DNA from: Turbatrix aceti
Taxonomy: Eukaryota; Nematoda; Chromadorea; Rhabditida; Panagrolaimidae
NCBI GenBank assembly: GCA_963969345.1
Contig: OZ017770.1
Span: 2,985,246 to 3,049,245 of the forward strand
Direction: 5' to 3'
Length of the DNA stretch: 64,000 nucleotides
The notes below the pieces were generated by a model. That model saw nothing but the letters and a program-made list of their open reading frames with translations. It did not search any database and was not told where the DNA came from. A program made the position numbers and the translations under genes. Position 1 is the stretch's first letter, and each line of letters starts with the position of its first letter. Of this stretch, positions 22,939 to 32,426 are shown in pieces.

Positions 22939-23650
22939 ATGATAAAACAAAAAAAGTATATTTTTGTTGTAATTATTGTCGCGGCATTGTTTTATGGCTG
23001 CAAAGCAGCAAGAATCGACGGTAAGTGTTTTTGCAAGAAGTTGAACAAAATAATAATTTACTTGGTTGCAGTAAAGCGAGCAATTGCACGCCTGCAAAGT
23101 CCGGATGGCGACGTGCTGGGAGTCTTGGAGTTTGAGCAACGTTTTATATCCGGCGCCCCCACCACCATTACTGGCACATTCAAAGGTTTGTTCTGATAAT
23201 TTCATTGTTTGCCAACCACAATCCATGCAAATTAGGTTTACCTGAATCAGACGAGTTTGGACTAAAAATCATGGAATACGGCAACATGACCCAAGGCTGT
23301 CTAAGCGTTGGCCCGGAATTCAATCCAGATGGTTGGACTAAACGAGTTGACTCTCGACATCCTCGTCGCCGAGTCGGAACTCTTGGAAACGTCAAACATA
23401 ACCGGGTTTGTCTTTGGCTGTTTTTTTCTGTCGACAGAAACACGTCATTCAAATTACTATTTAGTTTTCATATCCAGAAAATTACAAAGTGTCACTCTTT
23501 GGACGCAATAGCGTCATTGGCAGGTCGGTCGTGCTGTTTGAACACCGAGATGATGGTGCCGAATTCAGTACTTACGAAAGCCAAACAACGGGCAGCGTCG
23601 GTCGACCAGTTGCATGCGGCATTATCGGACGCCTGGGAAGCTCGTTTTAA
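22939..23650 (+). CDS. Secreted Cu/Zn-superoxide-dismutase-fold protein lacking metal ligands
   Basis: Exons 22939-23020, 23072-23185, 23236-23405 and 23465-23650 give 183 residues: a signal peptide (YIFVVIIVAALFYGCKA) and a SOD domain. Matches to Cu/Zn SOD run in order: GVLEFEQ, ITGTFKGLPE, GCLSVGPEFNP, RVGTLGNV, NSVIGRSVVLFEH and RPVACGIIGRLG. The two disulfide cysteines (GC in GCLSVGP, AC in VACGIIG) and the active-site-loop Arg before VACG are kept. The copper and zinc ligands are not: the FHVHEFG position reads LKIMEYG (both His lost), GPHFNP reads GPEFNP, HVGDLGN reads RVGTLGN (zinc His and Asp lost), and the VVHEK His is Phe. It should fold like SOD but cannot dismutate superoxide in the usual way. 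A second SOD-like gene lies tail to tail with it. Confidence 0.82.
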
Positions 23651-23735
23651 AGTTTCTTTCTTTATTTTTGCATTTATTAAAATTAATAAACAAATATGAA
23701 AAGAAAGAAGACATTTGGTGGTGCAAAATGAGACG

Positions 23736-24454
23736 CTATTGAATACGCTGATTTGCATTTGCAGGGTCGACATATACTTCATCTTCTAAAAAAAGTGTAT
23801 CATCAAAAATAGACAAACTGTCTGATGCAATCTTACGGGCACGTCCAATAACAGCACAGCCTGCCAGAATTTCGCTCCTGCGTTTGCAGTTTGAGCAGCG
23901 AATTCTCAGGATACGGCCAATGACAGATTCTTCCTCGTTTGTAACGCTGATGTCATAGCGTTTCAGTGATGTGTAATAAAAGTCGTCGTGTGCCAGTACC
24001 TAAAATTGTAAAGGTATAAATTTTACTAAATGGACCAAAAACTTTCACCTTAAAATTGTGCAGCTGATGCATTCGAATTCCATCCACGCAATAACGCAAT
24101 CCGCTGTTACCGTTAAACAAAATTTCTATTTCATAGAGACGGGTGTAATTTTGGGGTGGAAAGGCGAGATGAACGTCCACAATAGTTGGCTGCTGGTTTG
24201 GAAAATCAGCCTGGAAGAAATTGACAGATCCATGAGCGCTTCCAGTCCAAAAACCAAGTGTCGAAGAGTTGAAAAATGTGGCTACACCTTTGACTGGTGT
24301 TACTAAAATGCCAATAAATTATACAAAATTTAAAAATTTTTATCAAACTTTGAGAAGCTCCAGAAAAGTAGTTTTCTTCAATTTTAGGCACGGCTGCAAA
24401 AATGCCTAATACAAGTGCTAATAAAAAAATTACAACACCACGGATGCAAGCCAT
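23736..24454 (-). CDS. Second, more divergent secreted SOD-fold-like protein
   Basis: Minus-strand exons 24454-24349, 24302-24049 and 23999-23736 give 207 residues. MACIRGVVIFLLALVLGIFA is a signal peptide. The body shows remnants of the SOD pattern: GSVNFFQ (for INFEQ), a NSGLRYC position for the first disulfide Cys, SVIGRILRI, and ILAGCAVIGRARK (for LACGVIG). No HxH copper motif is seen; the matching strand reads YEIEILF. An acidic tail follows the domain. The gene converges on the better-preserved SOD-like gene and ends 86 nt from it, which supports an old duplication followed by inversion. The fold call rests mainly on the C-terminal motif plus context. An upstream in-frame ATG at 24508 would spoil the signal peptide, so 24454 is preferred. 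Confidence 0.6.
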
Positions 24455-24689
24455 ACCCAATTGATCAATTGATCTATCGATTTCACCAAACTTACGCAAT
24501 GATGACAAGATGACCCACTATATCCTCTCAAGTTAATCCACGATTCAGACAACGGGCGGGCGTATCATTTCCACTTTCACCTTGACGACGCTTCCTGCAT
24601 ACCAAAAAAAAACAAGAGGATGCATTTTCGGTTGCAAGGATGCGTTTTTGAAATGAAACAAACAGTCTGACTGCCGGAGGCTTGTTGAA

Positions 24690-25111
24690 ATGGATTACAC
24701 GGAAAATAATCTCCGAAATTTGAGTCTTGAAAGATTGCAAACGGCGAGTCAAGATCGGTTATCTTGGGAGCGACCGTCGTCAAAGTCTTCGGTGGAAAGT
24801 GATTCTTTTTTCAAAAACGAGGTATGTATATTTTTTTGCGCTTTTGCTCCAAATTCAATAACGAAACATTTTTTCAGGAACGCACAATTCAATCTCGACC
24901 TGTTACACATTCCTACGACAGCCTCAAAGGCGGCGACGAAGCATTGCGTTTCAAACGCTACTCTAACTTCAAATATTTTGATTGGGCAGACGAAGATGCT
25001 CGTGATGTCTGCAAATTTTGCGCACTTGGAAAAGAACATCCTAAATTCGCCACCAACGGATCAGATAATCCATGCAAGGTAATCGAAGAGTTTGTAGAAA
25101 GTCAAAAGTAA
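24690..25111 (+). CDS. Small protein with CxxC...H...C motif, unknown function
   Basis: Two exons (24690-24821 and 24878-25111) encode 121 residues. The N-terminal half is Ser- and Arg-rich and looks disordered (LSLERLQTASQDRLSW). The C-terminal half has an aromatic patch (FKYFDWADEDARDVC) leading into C-x2-C-x5-H-x10-C (CKFCALGKEH...NPC) and ends VIEEFVESQK. The Cys/His spacing could bind one zinc and faintly recalls the first half of a Nanos-type finger, but the second half is absent. I do not recognise a family. The gene converges with the Rab GAP gene, with only 84 nt between stop codons. Confidence 0.55.
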
Positions 25112-25195
25112 TATGTTATTTTATTTCTGATATGATACAATTTACTTTCAAAATATATGCATTTACTGTCAGTTATTTTGTATGTCTCACGGTTG

Positions 25196-28100
25196 TTAAT
25201 TTAGTTCTCGTATTATACTTTGCAGGCTTTCGACCTTGCTTCTAGCGATTTCTAAGAGTTCTGGAGTGTTGTGTTTCTCTGCCATTTCTAGAAAAAGAAA
25301 TTGTCAAATTTGAGTTTAAAATTGTTATTTTTTCATACCATTGTAAAACTTGATGATGTCGGTGAAATCCATGTTGTTCTCAATCACGATCTCGCGATAC
25401 TTTGTCAGTAACGCCATCGCAAAGAAAAGTTGAAAGCGTGGCGTTACGCATTCGCCAGCAGCCATGATAACTTCCCAAACCTTGTATACGTTTTCATACG
25501 TGAGTTCTGAAAAATAAAGATAACATTAAAAAAATTACAAATACAAACCTCGCTTGAAATCCAACAAAAACCATCGATATGCAAAATAAAGATGTGTAAA
25601 GTCGGCATTGCTCATCAATAGTTCGAAAAGTTGCGGATCCATGACCTGTACGATAGCTCGCAGGTTTCCAAGACTTTCGTCAATTCCGTTGCCATGGGGG
25701 AAATTTACTCGCATACGTTCCATGACCTTTTCAAAGCACTCCAGCGTAATGTATTCTAAAAAATTTCAAAATTCAAAATTGCATTTTTTCAAAAACATGT
25801 TCTATCTACCGTTTTCAAAAATAACCAGCAGTGGAGCTGCAATGTCACACATGCCCTGCACGTAGCCGTCGTGGATGTGACGCCAAACATAGGTACACAT
25901 AATTGACTTCAGTCGTTTTAAATTGTCTGTTTTAGAGAAAAACTCGGTAATTCGGTCGCATCGATCGACATCTTTTTCGATTCTATGCAGATTGAGTCCG
26001 AATTCATCAATCAGTGTTTCGCTTTCGTCGCAGCAGGACATGCTCTGGTTCACACTGCCTCCACAGCTCTCCTCTTCGAAGACGTCGTTGTTAATGGAGC
26101 ACTCCCGGATAGGTGGGAAATTCAGATCGCCATGAGCTGAGCTCTGTCGAAGTCTGGCAGCCTGGAAAGCTTCTTCGTCTCGACGATTGACTTCTACTTC
26201 GATTGCGCTCCACTTTTCAATATCCTCAAGATATCGGTCTTCCCATTTGCTAAGCAGATTTGATGTATTCTCTTGCCAGGGTACCGCCTTGATGAGATAA
26301 GGCCAGATTTCTTGCCGTAATTCTGGTTTAATTCCATAGAGATAACAACGCTTGACGAACCTGGCATATGCGTCTTCCTAAAATTAAATTTTTTTTGTAA
26401 TTTTTTATGCTTCGAAATTTACCGATTTAGACTCGCGGCACTGATGCCAGAATGCTTCATCCACCGGAGCTTCAGCGTCAGAATACTGAAGTGTGGTAAT
26501 GGTGACAAGTCCAGAGAGATGAGTTCTAATGGTTTTCAGATGCCGACAGTAAGCTAACCAACCGTAAAACGCCCTCGATAAAATTTGAAGCCTCATTGAC
26601 TCGCATGCATTTCCCAAACTATTTTTGACCAAATCATTAACTGAATCCTTCTTTTCTTTGATATACGGGCTGACTGGCACAGATTGACTAAAATTGAACA
26701 CCTGTATTTTGCAAGATGAAAGTCACAGGCAACGCACCTGTACGCAGTCATATTTGTCTTATCATTGACCTCCTCCGGCGTGCCAACTTCTTCGAATGAA
26801 ATTTCTTCGAGCTCTTTGTTAATGCTTTTAGTCTCCGAATTGGACGTCATAATTGATCCAGAGTTGCCGTGCACAATGCGGAATACGTAATCGGTAATTT
26901 CCATAGATACATTACCATTCATGCCATTGCCACGATGTGTCGTGATGAAACTCGTTTTTCGTCGCAATCGGGGCAAAATCTTGCCTAAAATTGTATTTTT
27001 TTTAATTCATTCTATTGTGCTCCGCAGAGACATACCCTTTTCATTGTCGTTCCACAATGGCGGGTCGAGACGGGAGAGCGGATTGAGGCCTGTTTCTAGA
27101 CATGCCAAAAACGCAAGACAGTGCTGGCCGGGTGGAAATTGAAAGGGCGCATACTGAACACCTTCGGTGTCAACAAAAACCAACGACACAGGGTGTTGTT
27201 CGCCGTGTTGGTGTAAATGCAGATAAATTATATTTTGCATGTTTATGTTAACACAGTACTTCCAAAGTTTGCTTTTATTTTTTCCGTCTTTGTTTGGCGG
27301 TGTCCCAGGACCACCGGGCTCAGAGCTGAAAAAAACAACGAATCCATTTGGGAGTCCAAGACAAAGACGAACAAACCTCGAGTGCATTAACTGATTTGGT
27401 GTCCATTTCACCGTTAACAGACCATTGTGCTCACGGTGCAGGGAAAGATAACCCTTGAGAACGTCGTTCTGCGTTCCAGTGACTATTGCGACGTTGTTCT
27501 TTCCGTAGAGCAAGGAAGACCTCATGTTTTGGTGCAATGAGAATACATAATCCCGGTTAAATGTGGACGTAAGAGCATTAGTCTCTGCGCTTTGCAAAAT
27601 GCTATTACCGCGTTTAACAATCTGAGAACATGGAAAAAAGAAGACTTAATATGCACTTTGTGGGAATGTGAAATTTAAACTCACTGATAATGACCGCTTT
27701 TTAGGCGAACTTGCCGGTGCGGAAGCCGTTGACGTTATTCGATGACGCTGAACAAGTTCATCTGCGGTCGGGTCCCGATAGTTCATATCCATTGGTTTCA
27801 ATATGTAATCCACAGTGCAAGGTCCCACTGTAAAAACCAGCACTGTTAACTATTTTTTTTTCTAGATGGAAACAGAGAATAAATGAAGCTTGGTCACAAA
27901 AAAATGAAACACGCGTGAATTAAAAGTAGCAGTGCGGCATGCATAATAGTGCCATATGTGCTATTATGCCAGAGAATAAAATGGAAACAGAGAATAAATG
28001 AAGCTTGGTCACAAAAAAATGAAACACGCGTGAATTAAAAGTAGCAGTGCGGCATGCATAATAGTGCCATAAGCTTACAATAAGCGTGTATAATCATGGC

Positions 28101-29861
28101 ACGCAGTCTTCATTCTTGCACGCCTAGCGGACGGTCGGTTTTATTCCGCCTCTCCTGTCCGCGACAGCAGCTTGCGCTCGCGATCGCATTCGGGAAGCAG
28201 CGCAAGTGTGAGAATTGAAAGCGCCGTTTGACACCCGGGCTGGCCACCCTGTCAAACGTAGGCTAAAAAAAATGTCTAGATTCCGGCTCAGCGTGGCTAC
28301 CATCAACGCACGCTCACTGCTGACGGATTTTGAAGAGGCCATTCGCAAAACGCTGACGACGTCGTTCTTTTCTCCCACACTGGCGAAGAACTTCAGAAAA
28401 TGCTGTCGGATATGGCCATCATCTGCAAGGACGTCGGACTGGAAGTCAACGTCAAGAAGACGCAGTGGATGGTACAGAAATGGCGGGATCAGCGACCTAT
28501 CTCCTCCGGACTTCTCCTCAAGGACATCGAGGACGATTTCGAGCTCTCCCTCCACTTTACGCTGGGTCGATTCGCTCAACTCGGTGTTCAACAAGACGAA
28601 AACCAGACCACAGCAACGATGGGAAGAAGAAATCGCGCCCAAAACGAATCGAGACATTTACACCTACGTGGACATCATTTGTGCCTCCTAACATCTGGTC
28701 TAATGATAACTAACCACTGAGTAATGGTGAAATAAATAAAATAAAATCATGGCACGTAAAATGTAAACTAAGCGGATGGCACCAAAGAATTAATCCAACG
28801 AAACCGCGTGAAACACATGCCAAAGAAGCCTAAGGGCAGTATTGATTCTTAGTTGCCGTAAAAAGACAACCAGTGGTCGGTTGACGAGAAAAAAACCGTG
28901 TGGCAAATGCAGAAAAAAAATACAACAAAAAGACAGGAATGCTAAATTGCAGTGCGGTGGAGTCAGCGTCTGGCACTCTTCTGTGGTAACATCCTTGAAC
29001 TCCTCCGGAATATTTTACTAAAAATTCAGACAAACCAAAGAAACAAGCCGACCCTTAATTAAATATTGCCGTTCTAACAGCAGGCACACGCACACGCTGC
29101 TAGCGACATAATAAAAACATAAATACCAACCCAAGATGGCGGCAACCATGCCTCCCCGTAAAGGATCGAGCATCAGAGAGTCCTTCTCGTAGTAGCGACG
29201 GCATCTGAAGACAGTGAGGTTCTTTAAAATTAAGAAATAAAAGATACGCACTGTGGGTTGTTGAATATGTAGTCAACAATGGTACATAGTACACGTTCGT
29301 GCAATGCAACCTTTAGCCATAAGTAATCATTACTACTGCTAAAATGCCAAATATAATTCGTTTTATATTTCTAAAAATTATGTTATTATATACCCTTCAG
29401 CTTGTTGCAACTCTGATGTATACTTTATGACGTTGGCTGCGACCCCGCAGTTTTTGGCAATGGTATGAAGAAGGGCAAAAGTCGTACGAACACCGAACAA
29501 GCCAAGGAGTCTTCTTCGTAATCCGTCCAACAGGCAGGATTCAACGACGACTAAAAGTGTCTTGTCCTATAAAAAGTCCTATAAAATGTAAAATTTAAAA
29601 CTTACTACAAAGAGAAGTAAAAGGCGTACTATTGATGCAAAGTTGTTTTTTCTCTACCGAAACTTCCATGATATGCTTAACCTTGGCTTTGAGATCATTT
29701 ATGAGTTCGAGCTTGCGCAGGTCTGCTCCGTGTGGTGGCTCTTCCGCTACGTCTACCGAAATCACAGACCCATTCCGCGTTTTACGTTCTGCCGTTGTTT
29801 CCACGTGCTCTTGGAATTTGACGTGGGATTTCTCCGGCTTCACAGAAGATGAAGATTTCAT
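25196..29861 (-). CDS. tbc-8-like: RUN and TBC domain Rab GTPase-activating protein, SGSM/RUTBC (TBC-8) type
   Basis: Minus-strand exons encode in order: an N-terminal RUN domain (from about 29750: [45 protein letters not shown]), the short [10 protein letters not shown]...[13 protein letters not shown] segment, a Rab-binding PH-like domain ([51 protein letters not shown]) and a C-terminal TBC domain. The TBC domain keeps both catalytic fingers: Arg in [14 protein letters not shown] (IxxDxxR) and Gln in GYVQGMCD; it ends [13 protein letters not shown] and [13 protein letters not shown]. Such proteins stimulate Rab GTP hydrolysis and in worms act in dense-core-vesicle maturation. The start ATG at 29861 lies one base after a TTGTTGTAG acceptor. 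Introns are short except for one of about 1.3 kb (27.83-29.13 kb) holding a duplication and a retroelement. Confidence 0.92.
27866..28071. repeat. 91-bp perfect tandem-like direct repeat with palindromic spacer
   Basis: Bases 27866-27956 are repeated without change at 27981-28071 (period 115 bp, 24-nt spacer). The end of copy 1 plus the spacer forms an inverted repeat: GCATAATAG, 11 nt, CTATTATGC. Perfect identity implies a recent duplication (or a collapsed or duplicated assembly junction). It lies in the large intron of the Rab GAP gene, just upstream of the retroelement. Confidence 0.9.
28104..28744 (+). mobile_element. Internally deleted non-LTR (RTE-like) retroelement with target-site duplications
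   Basis: A 641-bp element on the plus strand is flanked by 12-bp direct repeats AATCATGGCACG at 28092-28103 and 28745-28756. It begins with GC-rich leader sequence, then a start reading [19 protein letters not shown], typical of the endonuclease N-terminus of such elements. After a frame change it reads [20 protein letters not shown] and [12 protein letters not shown], the reverse-transcriptase catalytic ADD region, so most of the endonuclease and RT has been deleted. It ends in a TGAAATAAATAAAATAAA tail of short AT repeats. It cannot code for a working enzyme. A related 3' fragment lies at 6390-6600. It is inserted in an intron, antisense to the host gene. Confidence 0.8.
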
Positions 29862-31637
29862 TCTACAACAATAAATTTTTTGTTTGAAACAAAAGGGTAA
29901 TTCTTCAAAATTTATTTTAAAGCAAAAATGGGGTATTAGAAAGGCCTATTTCGTTAAGCAACAAAATATCTCGACTCGGCTTACGGTTCAAACGGGACGG
30001 ACAAGGAAAGAAATGTTGGCTTAAGGAATATATTGAGGCATATATGGTGCACTTGAAATATCAAAATTCAACGCCGAATTATCTTGACATCAAAATGCCC
30101 CGACAAACAATGACGACGATGTGCACATTTTAATCCAAAAAAAGATGTTCCCATTTTTATTTATCGGTTTGCGCCATTAAATGAAACAATCATGGTGCCA
30201 CTGGCACTTTTAGTCGGGCATTCCGTATAATACGGCTTGCAAGGACAAAATTGGAGGGCTTTTAAGTACTTAACGTTGTTGCCGTAATAAAAAAATAAGG
30301 CACGCTTTTGAAGGACAAATACTATGATGATCGCTGTTCATTTTTCTACAAGAAAAAAATTAACTGCGCTTGAAATTAGGAATTCTGCGCACCTTTAGAG
30401 ATTGGTTTTTGAAAAAAAAGAATTCGTCAATATTAAAACCCAGTAGACTTAGGCAGCACCATCAGAACATTCGCATATTAATGCATAGGGCATACCAGAA
30501 CACCTGAAAACACCACTTGAATACCAACTGATAAAAGCAGCTATTACACCTTACACCCTTGTAATACGGTATTCAAAAACACTGATAATAAAAAGGCATA
30601 AAACAAATGGCACGTTAAAATGCATCTTTTTCTTTCATGACAGACTGAAACCGAACGCAATTACAGTTTTTTGTAAATCTTGTTGCTTTGGCATCCTTCA
30701 CAGGCTTGTTTTTTTGGTAAATATTTTATACAAGAATTTTTAACCACTACATTGAGGTTCGTAGCAATTATGTGGTCAATAAATTCGTGTGGTAAACAGG
30801 AGTAACACAATTTTCCTCTCATTGATTGTCATGTATAACACAGCTCCTGTAAAAGATTAGGTTTTAACACAACCCCGGCAGTTAGGCAGTCGAATGGTCT
30901 TGCAATTCTATTTTTTTCTTAAAGCTTCTTGCTCTTTCAGATTAACTTTCTTGTTGATTTTTGTATCTCTCAAAGCGGACTAAAAATGGAGAAACATAGA
31001 GTGAGGTGAAAGAGATTGAGAGGAACAGAAAAGAGAATAATACCAAAATTCAAAAAAGGTGTGATTGTTTTTGGTCGGATAAATCAACAATGGGGCTTAT
31101 TGTTCCGAAAACAAGCACATGTATTAACCGCACTCATGCCTTCGAGTCGTTCGCTCGCGTTAGATTTCTCTCAACCGTTTTGTGCGCTCGCACTTCGCTC
31201 ACTCTGACTCACAACTTGCTTTCGTCTGCTGGCGATGTCGTCTTCTTTTCCGTCTGTACGGCGGTGCGGCCAGACTTTTGCTTCTCCTCTCTGTTCCTAG
31301 TGTGCTGTTGCATTTGCTCCTTGTTTTGTGGGCTGTCATTGCAAATCAGCTGTTTGAAAATTTTTTTGTGAACATTTTTTATGCTGTACTGCGGATACAC
31401 TTTGGTGTTTTTGTTTTTCTATCTAGGGATTGGATGCGATTTAGCTAAGCCAGGGTTATTTTTCATGAGTAAAGTTTTGTAGGAACGGTTTTTATTGCTC
31501 GCTGTGTATTTGGTCTATCACATTCACCACATACGCAACCACACTCAAATACACACCACACACATACACACTCACATACACACACATATATATTACAACA
31601 TAATTACGGATAAGTGTCATGTAATTTTTACTACGGA
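29862..31637. other. Divergent intergenic region (Rab GAP / CHIC)
   Basis: No supported gene in 1.8 kb. It contains the upstream region of two divergently transcribed genes. At about 31540-31597 there is an interrupted CA/TA microsatellite (ACACACATACACACTCACAT and similar). A plus-strand frame at 31006-31371 is Cys/Leu-rich but has no recognisable domain. Confidence 0.45.
31540..31597. repeat. (CA)n/(TA)n interrupted microsatellite
   Basis: About 58 nt of ACACAC, ATACAC and ATATAT units lie just upstream of the CHIC start codon. Simple sequence with no coding content. Confidence 0.8.
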
Positions 31638-32266
31638 ATGGCCGACGAAATTGACGTTATTGAAACTCAAGATGATGTCGACAGTCTACCACCTTATCGG
31701 CCCGTCAGCAAGGTTGATCCCATTGTTATCCGTGGCGTCGGGCAGTTTACAATGTAAGATTTGAAGTATTTTATATAAAAAAACTGTTTGCTTTTTTCGT
31801 ACGTTCCGTTTCTCATTGTCACATGTCTTTCAGCTTTGGCCTGAGTTCACGCTTTGATACTGAATTTCCTTCGGTTTTAACGGGTAAACTAGCACCAGAA
31901 GAACTCGATGAAACGATTCAACGGATAAATTTTGTGTTGCAACGAACGATGCAAAGTCATGGTCGATGGTTGCTGTGTGGGTTGTTGTTTTGTTGTTGCA
32001 CCCTCGGATGTTCGCTATGGCCAATGATTTGTCTCAATCGAAGAGTTTGTTTGCCTTCTATTTGCTTTCTCGTTTTTATGACATTTTTTCTTCAGGCAAT
32101 ATCCGCACTGGAAAAAACACTGGATTACGAAAACCAGCAGCTTTACAACAAACTTGGCTTACACTGGAGACTAGCTAGACACCAAATGGAGAACTCCGGC
32201 ACGCTCGTAGAGTACGTATTACTCCTCGAGACGTTGCCACGGTTACCTCTCGAAATGCCTGATTGA
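31638..32266 (+). CDS. CHIC family cysteine-rich hydrophobic domain protein
   Basis: Exons 31638-31753, 31834-32044 and 32096-32266 give 165 residues, about the length of human CHIC2. The match is end to end: DPIVIRGVGQFTIFGLSSRF, FPSVLTGKLAPEELDETIQR, then the Cys-rich hydrophobic core RWLLCGLLFCCCTLGCSLWP, and LDYENQQLYNKLGLHWRLAR with YVLLLETLPRLPLEMPD at the C-terminus. CHIC proteins are palmitoylated on the Cys cluster and sit on Golgi-derived vesicles and the plasma membrane; molecular function is not well defined. The second intron (32045-32095, 51 nt) is a multiple of three with no stop, so retention would add 17 hydrophobic residues right after the core. The ATG at 31638 fits the family N-terminus. 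Confidence 0.92.
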
Positions 32267-32426
32267 TTGCGTGATACGGTTCACCCGCTACTTGCCCTTT
32301 TACTCACTACGAGTCCGAAAAAATGTTTCAATGTTCTCAATTGTATTAATTTTTTATTTTGTTTTTCATTTTTTTATTTTTTATGCAGTGAATTGACCTT
32401 CAGTATTTTATTGATCAAACGATTTT

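Noticed and set aside
31006..31448. Leu/Cys-rich plus-strand frames upstream of CHIC
   Set aside because: No conserved start, splice context or family feature; upstream simple-sequence region.
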